A DNA stretch of 52,322 bases from Deltaproteobacteria bacterium (GCA_003194495.1 PQXE01000021.1:1-52322), one strand, 5' to 3'; shown: positions 1 through 9,825, counted from the stretch's first letter. Numbers and translations: made by a program. Notes: generated by a model not told the origin, from the letters alone.

Positions 1-34
1 CAGATCTCCTCTGTAGAAGAAATCTGATCAATAT

Positions 35-152
35 CACATAAATTATGTGGTGCCTAGCTGACTATGATGTTAGTCTAAACAGTTAGTTAGAGTTTTGGCG
101 CCACATAATATCCGGCGCCACATAACGCATCTTATGTGGTGCGCCACATAAG
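35..152. repeat. cluster of CACATAA/TTATGTG palindromes
   Basis: The motif gcgccacataa occurs three times (97-108, 114-125 and about 141-151, each allowing the ggc or tgc prefix). A perfect 7-bp palindrome with one-base centre lies at 35-49, and a perfect 9-bp inverted repeat with a 4-base loop at 131-139/144-152. The stretch at 43-54 is also complementary to 97-108 with one mismatch, giving a long-loop stem. This looks like a mobile-element end, a recombination site or a multi-operator region. No function is assigned. Confidence 0.55.
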
Positions 153-749
153 ACTCGTGAATAGCGCAAGCACGGTTCTGTGAGGGGCGTAACGACAACT
201 GATGAGAGGCTGCGAGATGAACAGTGATCACACAGTAGCTGCGTGCAGCGAGGTTACAATGAAAGAATCATTGCAACTACCAGAATCCTTACCAGTAGAA
301 ATCCGTCTACTCGACCGGTAGAAGATAAAGTTGTTTTAGAATATAGGGCATCCTTCATAGCAAGCCAAAAGTAGTTTACACTTTTAGGGTAACCATTCAC
401 ACCCCCCTCCCACACCATTAACTTACTGAAATTAAAATGATAAATGACGTATAAAAAACCCGTAATTGCCATTTCAAAGTTTTGGTCTAATTAATTGAAA
501 ATACAGATATTTTTTATGACGGCCACATCCACTGGTAAGATAGTTTATTGATTTTACAGGAATTTTCTAAAAGTGCTCTAATAGCATATATCTTAATTAA
601 TAATTACGTAATGTTTACATTATTTATCATTACCTCATATATCAACGTTAATCTTCTTAGATATATAGCAGTAAAAATTTTTTTCCAAATCAGCACATTC
701 AGAAAGTTACGTTATTTACGATAGTTAAGATACGTGAGGGGGGGAGTGA
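153..749. other. gene-poor AT-rich region at island edge
   Basis: No convincing gene is visible. Positions 170-186 read cacggttctgtgagggg, which resembles the 3' half of group II intron domain V, but the matching 5' half and GAAA tetraloop are not evident. From about 480 to 735 the sequence is strongly AT-rich. A G-rich stretch (738-746) acts as a Shine-Dalgarno-like site for the ATG at 750. This is the likely breakpoint that removed the 5' end of the methylase-like gene that follows. Confidence 0.4.
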
Positions 750-1436
750 ATGGTTACCTTTGATGAGTTCATTGGGGACAAATCAGTACTGTTTGATCCA
801 TGGAAAGGTCTTTGGGACTACAAAGGGAAAAGCTATCGGGAACTGGGTAAGGAGGAAAGAGCCAGGTTCGATGTGGAACGATTTCGGGTAAGAGATAAAC
901 GGGTGGAGCAGATCAAGGATCTTTTGTCCAGGGGAAAGGACGTGGGATTGCTCGACTCCGGCAACCCGTGCCTGTTTGGCCCAAGCCACTGGTATGTGGA
1001 ACAACTTGACCATGATGACGTGGTCATTATTCCGGGCATGGGGTGCGATGCAGCAGCCATGGCGGCTTTGGGCAAAAGTACTATTCCTGCATATGATACC
1101 CGTTTTGTCATGCAGACAGCCCCTATGTTTCTGATGAATCGGAACATGGAAGATCGCCGGATATTAAAAGACCTGGGCAAGTACCCGACCACTATGGTTC
1201 TGTACATGGCCTTGCGGGATCCGGAGAACCTCTTTGCTGCGCTTAAAGAAACGCTCCCGCTGGACATGCCGTGCGCGGTGGTTTACTGGGCAGGGCACCC
1301 TGACAAACAGCGTATCCTGCGGGGAAGAGTGGCTGATATGGAACAAAAGCTCTCAAAAGAAAAAGAAGGTTTTATGGGACTTTTATTCATCGGGCGCTTC
1401 CTGGAAGGTAAACCATATGAGGCGGCCAAAAAATGA
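750..1436 (+). CDS. tetrapyrrole-methylase-fold protein, N-terminally truncated
   Basis: This 228-residue protein belongs to the class III SAM-dependent (tetrapyrrole) methylase fold, judged by LLDSGNPCLFGP near residue 68, a PGMG motif near residue 96 and the C-terminal pattern VVYWAGHPDKQRILRGR. Compared with the paralogue at 8736-9608 it begins at the DPWKG block, so the signal peptide and the first 70-80 residues, including the glycine-rich first SAM loop, are absent. The ATG at 750 has a G-rich ribosome-binding site, so a short product could still be made. The break coincides with the AT-rich island edge upstream. It precedes the DUF4198 gene by 87 bases. Most likely a 5'-truncated remnant of an exported member of the family. 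Confidence 0.7.
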   Translation: MVTFDEFIGDKSVLFDPWKGLWDYKGKSYRELGKEERARFDVERFRVRDKRVEQIKDLLSRGKDVGLLDSGNPCLFGPSHWYVEQLDHDDVVIIPGMGCDAAAMAALGKSTIPAYDTRFVMQTAPMFLMNRNMEDRRILKDLGKYPTTMVLYMALRDPENLFAALKETLPLDMPCAVVYWAGHPDKQRILRGRVADMEQKLSKEKEGFMGLLFIGRFLEGKPYEAAKK

Positions 1437-1523
1437 ATCGAAATTCATAATATCGCAGAAATCATTAATAGATATTGAATCAGCGTCCAGCCGTGACTGG
1501 GCCGGCAATGGAGGAGGAAAGTA

Positions 1524-2330
1524 ATGAAACGGGGAAAAAAGAAACTATCGTGGCTTACAGGCTTTATCCTGGTCATTTCATTGTCCATGATTACTCTGCC
1601 TGCAAATGCGCACAACCTCTGGCTGGGATTGGATCATTACGATCATCAGGTTGGAGGGACCGCAAAGGTCTTTCTGTATCTGGCACATTCACTCCCTTTT
1701 GCCGATCTGGGAAAACCTGAAAAGATGAAGGAGTTTTTCTATCTGGATCCGTCAGGAAAGAGAAAAGACTTTGTATTGAAAGAACCTGATCCTGAGTCAT
1801 TTTTCAATGAGGTTGGAGTTCCTTTGGACCTGGAAAAAGAAGGGACATATATGGCAAGCGCTGTAATGAAGCCGGTATTTATAACCATGACTCCTGAAGG
1901 CAGGAAAAAGCAGAGCAAAAAAGGGCTTTCCAATGCCCTGAGCTGCCGTTATGTGGAGTTCTTTGCCAAGGCGATCTTCCATGCAGGAAAGCCCGGAGGG
2001 GATGCATACAGAACCGTGTTGGGACAGACTATTGAAGTTGTGCCCCAGGAAGATCCCGGATTGCTCAAGGCAGGAGACTATCTTCCTGTCAAGGTATTGT
2101 TTCAGGGAAAGCCGCTTCTCGGTGCATATGTGTATGCCACTTATATCGGATTTTCAACAAGAGAAGAATATGCCTTTACAACAAAGACCGGCAATAACGG
2201 TATAGCCAGAATTCGTATCACAAATCCGGGTATCTGGTGGATTAAGGTGCCGCACAAAAAGCCCTATGAGGACAAATCAGAGTGCGATACCGGGCAATAT
2301 GCCGGCATAATGACCTTTGAGGTGAAATAG
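1524..2330 (+). CDS. DUF4198 (NikK-like) periplasmic protein
   Basis: The 268-residue protein has a signal peptide (charged MKRGKKK, hydrophobic core, ANA cleavage motif at about residues 27-29), so the mature chain should begin with His (HNLWLGL). The rest fits the DUF4198 family, known as the accessory extracytoplasmic component (NikK) of some nickel transporters and found beside TonB receptors. It ends with a conserved ECD...Y...TFEVK tail shared with the paralogue at 26236-27027. The ribosome-binding site is gaggagg just upstream. Its promoter-proximal region and signal-peptide segment are duplicated at about 14233-14390. The proposed role is metal or metal-complex handling in the periplasm; this is family inference, not shown directly. 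Confidence 0.8.
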   Translation: MKRGKKKLSWLTGFILVISLSMITLPANAHNLWLGLDHYDHQVGGTAKVFLYLAHSLPFADLGKPEKMKEFFYLDPSGKRKDFVLKEPDPESFFNEVGVPLDLEKEGTYMASAVMKPVFITMTPEGRKKQSKKGLSNALSCRYVEFFAKAIFHAGKPGGDAYRTVLGQTIEVVPQEDPGLLKAGDYLPVKVLFQGKPLLGAYVYATYIGFSTREEYAFTTKTGNNGIARIRITNPGIWWIKVPHKKPYEDKSECDTGQYAGIMTFEVK

Positions 2331-2441
2331 ACGTAAAGTGAAGCCGGATGCCGTTGTTTCCCTGGCATATGGCCTGATTGTTCTTTTCCCATTTGGCGAT
2401 TACCAGGGAGGCGGTAATTATGGGGCCTGCCGGAGGGGTTT

Positions 2442-3836
2442 TTGAAAAATACGCTGAATAGCCACCACCTGAAGCGAGAAATCGGTCTCTTCTCCGCCAC
2501 GGCCCTGGTGATTGCCAACATGGTGGGGACCGGCATATTCACCACTTCAGGTTTCATCATACAAGAATTAGGCAATCCTCAAACCATGCTTTTCTGCTGG
2601 TTTGTCGGGGGCGTATTTGCCCTGTGCGGCGCCCTTTGTTATGGAGAACTCGGCGCCATGTTCCCCAGGGCCGGCGGGGAGTATGTGTTTCTGCGGGAGA
2701 GCTTTGGCAAGGGGATAGGCTTTCTTTCCGGCTGGATCTCTCTGATCGTCGGGTTTTCAGCCCCTATTGCAGCGGCCTCCATTGCCTTTGCCACCTATTT
2801 TTTCCGCACCCTGTCCCCCTCTTCCGGTTCAGAATTTACCATTCCCTTCCTGGAATCTGATATTTTTATCATATCGCCGGTTACCTTGCTGGCAATGGTT
2901 GTTATCATCATCTTTTCGCTGATTCATTATCACAGTGTTTTCCTTGGCGCCAGAGTCCAGAATGGATTGACCATATTTAAACTGGGCATCGTTGTTGTCT
3001 TTATCATAGCCGGACTGTGTCTGGGTCATGGCTCAACAGAAAATTTCTCTGAAGGCCTGGATATAAGCTCAGTATTTCAAGATAAGTTTGCTGTTTCGCT
3101 TATATTCGTCTCATTTGCCTATAGCGGATGGAATGCCGCTGCTTACCTTGGAGGTGAGATCAAGAGGCCCGGCAGAAATATCCCCCTTGCCCTTTTTGCC
3201 GGCACAGCCACGGTAATGTGTCTCTATCTGCTCTTGAACGTTGTGTATATTTACGCGCTTCCTGCAGGAGAGATGAGAGGGGTCCTTGAGGTCGGAGCAA
3301 CATCTGCTGTTTCTTTGTTCGGTGACCATATCAGCAGATATTTCAGCGGCGCTATTACCATAGGCCTCCTTTCAGTTCTGAGCGCCATGATTATGGTCGG
3401 ACCAAGGGTCTATTATGCCATGTCAAAAGACGGTGTCTTTTTTGAACTCTTCGGTAAGGTAGACATCCTTCGCAGGACGCCTGTATATGCCATTATACTC
3501 CAGGCGGGTATTGCCATTATTATGGTCATGACCGGATCTTTTGATAAGCTTCTTTTATATATTGGTTTTACGCTCTCATTATGTGCCACACTCACTGTAG
3601 TGGGAATGATGCTGCTCAGGTTCAGACAACCAGACCCGCCGAACAGTTACAGGACATTTGGATATCCTGTGACACCGTTGCTTTTTATCCTGGGAAACTT
3701 ATGGATTATCTACTTCTGCGTCAAGAGCAGACCCGTTACCTCATTGTTCGGATTAGGGACAATAGCGTTGGGTATTTTATTTTACGTATATTTTGAGAAA
3801 AGGAATAAGGGCATTGTAAAGGATGGTTCAAGATGA
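2442..3836 (+). CDS. APC-family amino acid permease
   Basis: A 464-residue integral membrane protein with about 12 hydrophobic segments and the N-terminal APC signature IANMVGTGIFTTSG (about residues 24-37), followed by GALCYGELGAMFPRAGGEY. This is the basic amino acid/polyamine/organocation transporter family, expected to move an amino acid across the inner membrane by proton symport or antiport. The start is TTG at 2442, supported by ggagggg seven bases upstream. It overlaps the next gene by four bases (ATGA), so the two are translationally coupled. It does not obviously belong to the metal theme of the island. Substrate cannot be read from the sequence. Confidence 0.88.
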   Translation: MKNTLNSHHLKREIGLFSATALVIANMVGTGIFTTSGFIIQELGNPQTMLFCWFVGGVFALCGALCYGELGAMFPRAGGEYVFLRESFGKGIGFLSGWISLIVGFSAPIAAASIAFATYFFRTLSPSSGSEFTIPFLESDIFIISPVTLLAMVVIIIFSLIHYHSVFLGARVQNGLTIFKLGIVVVFIIAGLCLGHGSTENFSEGLDISSVFQDKFAVSLIFVSFAYSGWNAAAYLGGEIKRPGRNIPLALFAGTATVMCLYLLLNVVYIYALPAGEMRGVLEVGATSAVSLFGDHISRYFSGAITIGLLSVLSAMIMVGPRVYYAMSKDGVFFELFGKVDILRRTPVYAIILQAGIAIIMVMTGSFDKLLLYIGFTLSLCATLTVVGMMLLRFRQPDPPNSYRTFGYPVTPLLFILGNLWIIYFCVKSRPVTSLFGLGTIALGILFYVYFEKRNKGIVKDGSR

Positions 3837-4354
3837 GAAGGATTTTCTGTTCATTAATGTTGTCCCTTTTTTTGATTTCTGCTGGTTGTGCCCCTTTGAT
3901 TTCAAAGGAGGTGAGAAGGGAGGTGTCAAGTGATGTCACCTTCAGGCAGGTTATCCAAGATCCGGAGGCACATAAGGGGAAGACAGTTCTTCTAAGCGGA
4001 ATAATCCTCGGTTCCAAAAACACAAAAGAGGGGACCCTGATCGAGATACTTCAAAAGCCGGCGGACTTGCAGGGAAGGCCAAAGGGTGTTGATGAATCTG
4101 ATGGGAGGTTCCTGGCCTTGTATAACGGTTACCTGGATACAGCGATTTATACCAGAGGAAGGGAAGTCGCAGTAGCGGGAGAGATTAAGGAGAAGAGGGT
4201 CTTGCCTCTGGAAGAGATAGATTATACCTATCCGCTCATCTCCATTAGGGAGATACATCTCTTTAAGCCCAAAAAAGCGGAGAAATTCTATCATTATCCC
4301 TATCCTTACTGGTCATATCCACCCTGGTGGTATCACCCATATTGGTATCCTTGA
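3833..4354 (+). CDS. Slp-family outer-membrane lipoprotein
   Basis: A 173-residue lipoprotein: signal peptide ending in the lipobox LISAGC with the acylated cysteine at position 19. The body (about residues 33-145) matches the Slp/YeaY family of outer-membrane lipoproteins, with the pattern VTFRQVIQDPEAHKGKTVLLSG. The last 20 or so residues are very rich in Tyr, Trp, Pro and His (YHYPYPYWSYPPWW...), unlike most family members. Slp proteins are starvation- or acid-associated in enteric bacteria, but no precise function is known. It overlaps the upstream permease gene by four bases and probably shares its transcript. Confidence 0.8.
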   Translation: MRRIFCSLMLSLFLISAGCAPLISKEVRREVSSDVTFRQVIQDPEAHKGKTVLLSGIILGSKNTKEGTLIEILQKPADLQGRPKGVDESDGRFLALYNGYLDTAIYTRGREVAVAGEIKEKRVLPLEEIDYTYPLISIREIHLFKPKKAEKFYHYPYPYWSYPPWWYHPYWYP

Positions 4355-4656
4355 TGGCAAAAATGAAATGGGAGGCAGCAGGCACGGGCCAAGGTTTGCT
4401 GGTCGCCTTCCAGGTGAAGTTCCCTGGCATCTGATTTTTTACTGAATACGTCTGGGCGTAACCGTTCACACTCCCTGGCAGCCGACAGGCTTTTGCAGGG
4501 TTTCAACTGCGGACAAGGTTGCACCAAAAGGCGTATTCTCAATGGATTGTGCTTTGAAACCCGAAAAAGGCTGTTGGCTGTCAGGGGGGAAAGTGAATGA
4601 TTACGCCTGGGCTTATATTACCGGAACGAATTGGATTGAAGAGGAGGACGTTTGTT
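4355..4656. other. intergenic region with GTAACCGTTCAC motif
   Basis: No gene is supported here. The stretch carries a gtaaccgttcac motif (4459-4470) followed by tccctggca, a combination that recurs near 13786-13808 and, in part, near 391 and 41514. A frame open from 4542 runs into the downstream receptor pseudogene, but its first residues resemble no receptor N-terminus. A ribosome-binding site gaggagga (4641-4648) precedes the ATG at 4657, which corresponds to the start of the paralogue at 10751. Confidence 0.5.
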
Positions 4657-6590
4657 ATGAAAATGCAGAGTATGAGTCACCCATTATCGCACAAAACATC
4701 ACTGATATCTTGAAAGACCGGGCGATAATAGATTTTCGCGGGCAGAGCGATCTGGTGCCTGAATCCGACAGTGTATATATGAGAGGTTTTGACACACGCA
4801 ATTTTGTTACTGCCCAGGACGGCCTTGCCATTGAAAAGACCGGAGGATACTGGGGAGGACATTTTGTGGATTTCTCCCTCATTCCGCTTGGACAGATAGA
4901 GACTATCGAAATAATTCCAGGGCCTCATTCCGTGCTCTATTCAGGCAAGGCCCTCGGAGGAGTGATCAATATAAGAACCAAGGTTCCGGAAAGACATGAG
5001 ACCCCTGAGGCGGATTTCAAGGTAACAACTAGTTACAGGTCCTACAATACACAGAATCACAGTATTGACGTCGAAGGGGGGATCGATTGGTTTGATTACG
5101 GTCTTTTATACCAGAAATATCGTACCAATGGCTATCTCAGGAACACCGAGTCGGATATTGATACCATATCCGGTCGACTCGGCTTTATTCTGCCTTCTGA
5201 CGGGTATATCAGTCTGAGCGCATCTTATACGGATAAAGAGACCGGACAGCCTGTGGCTAACGATCCTGATACAGATAACTACGACTCTGATTATCCTGTA
5301 GTCAGGCAGGAGGATGTTTCAGGTCGGTGGAAAGATCCGGACAGAAAACCCGAGCGATTCAAAGAGCCATATTCTTTCCGGTTTAATATGAAACAGCCGA
5401 CCCCCATCGGTTCGTGGACCCTGGGAGCATACTATACGTATGAGAACCAGGTGTTTGACTTTAAGGACAAAGACGAGCCTCAAGCTAAAACCTGCTATAC
5501 GAGCTGGGGAGGTAAAATCCAGGATGACATAGAACTTTTTGACGATCATCTCATAACCGTGGGGTTTGATACTGCGCAACTCAGCAGCAGGCACACCAGA
5601 AAGATAGTTGAAAGTTATGCAGGGTTTATTCAAGATAAATGGGATATCATACCGCGGCTTACCCTGACTGCCGGTTTCAGGTATGAGGATATCAGTATTA
5701 ATTGGAGCAATTGGAGTTCGTCGAAAGGTGGTCATTATAAAGACCCTGCAATACAGAAAGAATATATTGAGAGGGATTACCACCAGATTGTCCCGAAATC
5801 CTTTCTTACTTATGAGCTTGATGACCTTGCAGATGTATTAAGAGATACCTCTTTATCCGTGGGTGTCAGCAGGATATGGACACCACGCTCCTTTTGCGAA
5901 GTCTGAAGCTGGGGATCAGGGATCGAGGTCGATCCCATACACGGCGTTGGATATGACCTGGTGCTTTCAAGGAGAATCTGGAAAGACATCAGCTTGAACC
6001 TGGATTTTTCCCATTATGAGATAAAAAACTATGTCATCTCGGCCGATAGCAGCAGCGACTATTACAAAGGATCGCTCTGGGGCCGCAGAAAAGTTGCTCT
6101 GAAAAAAGTCCATTTAGACGGAATAGAGCTGGAGCTCAACGGGCATATTCTCGATAACCTCGAATTTTACTTGAGCTATTCTTACAACGATTGGAAATAC
6201 AAGGGGCCACACAATGGCGGGCCTGAGGAGGCTGCAGATGAAAGACTGAGCGATCGTGCCAAACATCGAGTTAATGCAGGACTTCGTTACAACGTTTTCG
6301 AAAATACCCTGCTCCTCCTGGATTATAAATACCAGGACGAGCAGGTCAGGGAAATCGTTGATGTCATAGATGAAGACGCTGGTGAATGGGAGGTCAGAGA
6401 GGTCCAAATCGATAGTTACCACCTGTTCGATTTTGCCGTGGAGCAAACACTTTTTGAAGAGTGGCGTTATTTCAACGATGGAGTGCTGAAATTCTATGTA
6501 AACAACCTGTTTGACGAGGAATATCAGACTTCCCGCGGATATCCGGCAACCGACCAGACTTTTGGTGTCTCCCTGAGTTTTGGATTCTAA
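4657..6590 (+). pseudogene. TonB-dependent receptor, disrupted
   Basis: Homologous over most of its length to the intact receptor at 10751-12859 (shared QNITDILKDRAIIDFRG, KYRTNGYLRN-type and NLFDEEYQ blocks). The ribosome-binding site and first codons around ATG 4657 match the paralogue, but the signal peptide and TonB box are deleted and the plug sequence continues in a different frame. A TGA at 5904-5906 interrupts the barrel. Around it the sequence reads HAPFAKSEAGDQG in another frame, matching HAPDYHGVYNGQG of the paralogue, so two compensating indels are likely. The barrel then continues in the original frame to a normal terminal Phe at 6587. It is probably non-functional unless the errors are assembly artefacts. 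Confidence 0.8.
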
Positions 6591-6626
6591 AGTGAACGGT
6601 TGCAGAAAGAATAAAAGAGAAAGGGG

Positions 6627-8723
6627 TTGGTTGTGAGACAAAGGAACAGGAAAATAGATGCAAGGCCTTCTCTGTTGAAGCTGGTTGTTATTCTGAATTG
6701 TGCTTTCATTCTTTTTTTCTTGCAGGTATGCCAGGCAGGGGAAAGCATAAAAGCTGAGGAAAACCGGGTTATTAAACTGGACGAGATATCGGTTACAGCC
6801 ACCAGAACAATCAGGCCGATTATTGATGTCCCGTCAAGTGTCACGGTCATCAATGCAGAGCAGATCGAGGCAAGTCCTTTTGAGAGAGCAGAGGATATCC
6901 TTAGGACAGAAGTCGGGATAGATAATGTCAGACATTACGGCTTTCAAACCGGAGGCATAAAAGGTCCCATAGATATGCGCGGTGTAACCGGAGGCATTAC
7001 CCAGAGGACCCTTATGCTCATTGATGGGGTCCCTCAAAATGACAATGCCAATAACAGTATCGGCTGGATTGCCTGGAGTCAGATTCCAAAAGATGCCATA
7101 GAAAGGATTGAGATTGTGCGCGGTCCATCTTCAGCACTATACGGTTCCGAGGGTCTGGGCGGAGTTGTCAATATCATCACAAAGAGGCCCAGAGAGATCA
7201 GAGAGACCTCTTTGACTTTCCAGTATGGCGAAAGTGATACCCACTCTGAAGAAGCTTTTGTCAGTCAAAAGATCGGGGGATTTGGTCTTCTCTTAAACGG
7301 TAAATATGAAGAGTCTGACGGGTTTTATATGGTCGAACCCAGGAAGGATTATGATATCGAGAGATACCGGAGGTCTAACAGATTCCTGGCCAAGCTCAGC
7401 TATGATATTGATGAGAGTTCTGATATCTCTTTTGCTTTCCTGCGTTACGAGCACAAGATGAATAAGGGCAGGGAATTCTTCTATGGTGAAAAGGAGGATT
7501 ATCGCTACTGGCTTGAATATTCGAGAAGTGGGCAGATGTTTGACTGGAAGGCCCTGGTATATGTGAATGATGATGAAAAGACCGCCTATATTGACGAAAA
7601 AAAAGGCAAATTAATGTATGAAGCGATTAATCGTGAAGAACACTTTCCCGTATTGACCTGGGGTGGAGAACTTCAGTCGAGCATCAATTTTTCCGAGGCA
7701 AACATTTTGACCCTTGGAACAGCTTATAAGGACGTTCACTTTGAGACAAAGTATACCTATTTCACGGAAGACAGGGAGTATGAAGCAGGAGGAGATCAGA
7801 ATTTTATCTCTCCATTCTTGAACTATGAGATGAAATTTCTTGATGATCAACTGATCTTCAATATAGGGGGCCGGTATGATTTCATTGAGTCCGACAATGG
7901 AAAAGAACGGGATACCGGTAAAAGCAAAGGTTACGGGCTGTATGATAATGTCTACCCTGAAAAAACGTGGGAGGAATTTTCACCTAAAGGTGGAGTCGTC
8001 TTCCACCCTGAGGAAAATACGGCTATAAGGGCTTCTATAGGCAGGGGATTCAGGGCACCCACACTTTTTGAATTATACAAGACGCATACTCGGGGTACTG
8101 GTGTGACCATTGCCAATCCGGATCTGGAGCCTGAAGAGATCGTCTCTTATGACCTGGGAGCTGAGAAGGTATTTTTCGACACCGTGTGGGCCAGGATCAC
8201 TTATTATCAATCTTATGCCAAGGATCTTATCGCAAGCAGGACCGTGGACATATCTAAGAGCTGGTATAAGAGGGATAATCTTGATGAAGTAAAAATACAT
8301 GGAATAGAGGTTGAACTAAAGTGGGCTGCCACGGATTGGCTGTCGCTCTTTGCCAACTATACATATAACAGCACACGTATTGAGAAAGATCCAGTCAACC
8401 CGGAAAATGAAGGCAATCTTATAGACGATTATCCTAAACACAAGGCAAGAGCAGGTGTGATGTATTCCAATGCCAGGTTCTTAAATGTCGACCTTATTTA
8501 CAACTACCGCGGCAAGAGATACCAGGATATTGAAAATACAATTGAGCTGGGAGGGTTTTCCACCTTTGATCTGTCTGTCTCCAGGAAATTTTCTGAGCGT
8601 GTGGGATTGTCTTTACAAGTCGAGAATATCTTCGACAAAAAGTATGTGTTTGGCAAATATGACGATTATGACTCAGTGTCACCCGGGAGGGTAGTTATGG
8701 GTAAAGTCAAGTTATGGTTTTAG
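6627..8723 (+). CDS. TonB-dependent outer-membrane receptor
   Basis: A full-length 698-residue TBDR. A signal peptide (about residues 1-37, VCQAG) is followed by a TonB-box-like LDEISVTAT at 51-59, a plug domain (about 65-190) with RGPSSALYGSEGLGGVVNI, and a 22-strand-type barrel ending in the aromatic residue of VKLWF. These receptors import scarce ligands such as metal chelates or corrinoids across the outer membrane using TonB energy. The start could be TTG 6627 or GTG 6633, with agaaagggg upstream. It begins 36 bases after the receptor pseudogene and is followed 12 bases later by an exported methylase-fold gene, so the two are probably cotranscribed. The ligand is not evident. Confidence 0.9.
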   Translation: MVVRQRNRKIDARPSLLKLVVILNCAFILFFLQVCQAGESIKAEENRVIKLDEISVTATRTIRPIIDVPSSVTVINAEQIEASPFERAEDILRTEVGIDNVRHYGFQTGGIKGPIDMRGVTGGITQRTLMLIDGVPQNDNANNSIGWIAWSQIPKDAIERIEIVRGPSSALYGSEGLGGVVNIITKRPREIRETSLTFQYGESDTHSEEAFVSQKIGGFGLLLNGKYEESDGFYMVEPRKDYDIERYRRSNRFLAKLSYDIDESSDISFAFLRYEHKMNKGREFFYGEKEDYRYWLEYSRSGQMFDWKALVYVNDDEKTAYIDEKKGKLMYEAINREEHFPVLTWGGELQSSINFSEANILTLGTAYKDVHFETKYTYFTEDREYEAGGDQNFISPFLNYEMKFLDDQLIFNIGGRYDFIESDNGKERDTGKSKGYGLYDNVYPEKTWEEFSPKGGVVFHPEENTAIRASIGRGFRAPTLFELYKTHTRGTGVTIANPDLEPEEIVSYDLGAEKVFFDTVWARITYYQSYAKDLIASRTVDISKSWYKRDNLDEVKIHGIEVELKWAATDWLSLFANYTYNSTRIEKDPVNPENEGNLIDDYPKHKARAGVMYSNARFLNVDLIYNYRGKRYQDIENTIELGGFSTFDLSVSRKFSERVGLSLQVENIFDKKYVFGKYDDYDSVSPGRVVMGKVKLWF

Positions 8724-8735
8724 AGGAAATAAATT

Positions 8736-9608
8736 ATGGAAAGAAAAATAATGGCAAGATTCAAGTACCCAATGGCGGCATCAACTTTTTTCCTGATCAT
8801 TTGTTTTATCATATCTATTAGTTATGCAGGGGAAAAAGGCAAGCTTTATGTTGTGGGAATGGGGCCTGCCGGGCCTGATCTCACAGCGCCAAGGGCCCTT
8901 GCTGTTACTGAAGAGGCGGATGTCATCCTGTGTTCCCCTGGAATGCCCAAAAAGTTTGAGAAATTCGGCAAACATATAGATCCCGACAAGGTGGCCTTTA
9001 ATCCGTGGGAGGGGATACATGGCGAAAAGGCGGGAAAATTAAAAAAAACGAATTACAAGGAGTGGATTCAACGAGTTGAAAAACAGAGAAAAAAGGTTCA
9101 GGCCTTTGTAACGCAGCAAATTGAGCTCGGCAGGACCGTGGCGATGCTGGATGGAGGCGATCCGTGTGTCTATGGTCCCTCTCTTTACTGGTTGCTGAAG
9201 GGATTTGACGAACGATGTCTTGAAGTCATTCCGGGGATGAGCGCGTTTAATGCCGCCAGCGCAGCGCTTAAAAGGCCCATGACAGGGGATAAAACAAGAT
9301 TCGTCATGCTCACTTCACCTCGTTCCCTGTTCGGAGAATCTCATGAAAAGGGTGACAGTATTCTGAAAGACATCTCCAGGTATGACGTCACAATGGTCTT
9401 CTATATGTCCTTGTCCTCAATGGACAGGCTTGTTGAGAAATTCAGGAAATATTATCCGCCTGATCTTCCGATGGCCATAGTCTATTACGCGGGTTATGCG
9501 GAAAAAGAGAAAGTTTTGAGGAGCAGGCTGGGGACGATATTGGATGATCTGAAGAAGGTTGATGAAAAGTGGCTTGGGCTTTTGATAGCAGGAGAATCTG
9601 TATTATGA
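8736..9608 (+). CDS. exported tetrapyrrole-methylase-fold protein
   Basis: A 290-residue protein with an N-terminal signal peptide (hydrophobic core about residues 14-30, ISYAG cleavage region) followed at once by the class III (tetrapyrrole) methylase fold: [15 protein letters not shown] at 40-54, [11 protein letters not shown] at 139-149, [13 protein letters not shown] at 166-178 and [17 protein letters not shown] near the C-terminus. In corrin and siroheme synthesis such domains methylate tetrapyrrole rings with S-adenosylmethionine in the cytoplasm. Export is unexpected because that cofactor is cytoplasmic. Its place between receptor genes suggests a tetrapyrrole- or metal-complex-binding role rather than classical catalysis; this is inference. 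The stop overlaps ATG 9605 of a small remnant gene. Confidence 0.82.
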   Translation: MERKIMARFKYPMAASTFFLIICFIISISYAGEKGKLYVVGMGPAGPDLTAPRALAVTEEADVILCSPGMPKKFEKFGKHIDPDKVAFNPWEGIHGEKAGKLKKTNYKEWIQRVEKQRKKVQAFVTQQIELGRTVAMLDGGDPCVYGPSLYWLLKGFDERCLEVIPGMSAFNAASAALKRPMTGDKTRFVMLTSPRSLFGESHEKGDSILKDISRYDVTMVFYMSLSSMDRLVEKFRKYYPPDLPMAIVYYAGYAEKEKVLRSRLGTILDDLKKVDEKWLGLLIAGESVL

Positions 9609-9804
9609 AAAAGAGAATGCCGGTTGTGTTGCTGGGCTTGGCCTGCACTATCTTCATCAGCGGAACAGCACGAAACCGCCTTGCCGGGCGCAGAAGTTTT
9701 CCGTGGAGACAGTCACCCCGATGATGGACAAGGATGGAAAGTGGCGGGTTTCTGGTTACTACATCAAAGAGGATGGCAGAGCGAATCAAGGAGGCTGCCG
9801 ATAA
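9605..9804 (+). pseudogene. remnant of a DUF4019-like exported protein
   Basis: The ATG at 9605 overlaps the preceding stop (ATGA) and opens a signal-peptide-like [20 protein letters not shown]. The natural frame stops early. In another frame the tail reads [20 protein letters not shown] and then YYIK before a stop at 9802-9804, which resembles the end of DUF4019 proteins. The middle of the domain is missing. It appears to be a deleted and frameshifted small exported gene caught between two methylase-fold genes. Family assignment is tentative because only the tail is recognisable. Confidence 0.5.
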
Positions 9805-9825
9805 CCGAAAAGGAAGGAATCTGTA

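Noticed and set aside
254..472. Minus-strand 72-residue frame in the first 500 bases
   Set aside because: Low-complexity AT-rich translation with no ribosome-binding site and no recognised domain.
4380..4540. Cobalamin riboswitch upstream of the receptor pseudogene (ccaggtgaagttccctgg resembles part of the B12-box region)
   Set aside because: The conserved GCxxxCCCGC core and the matching stems are not found in the expected order, so the resemblance is probably chance.
4542..4656. In-frame N-terminal extension of the receptor pseudogene starting at ATG 4542
   Set aside because: It has no signal peptide or TonB box and no match to the paralogue. The homologous start is ATG 4657 in another frame.
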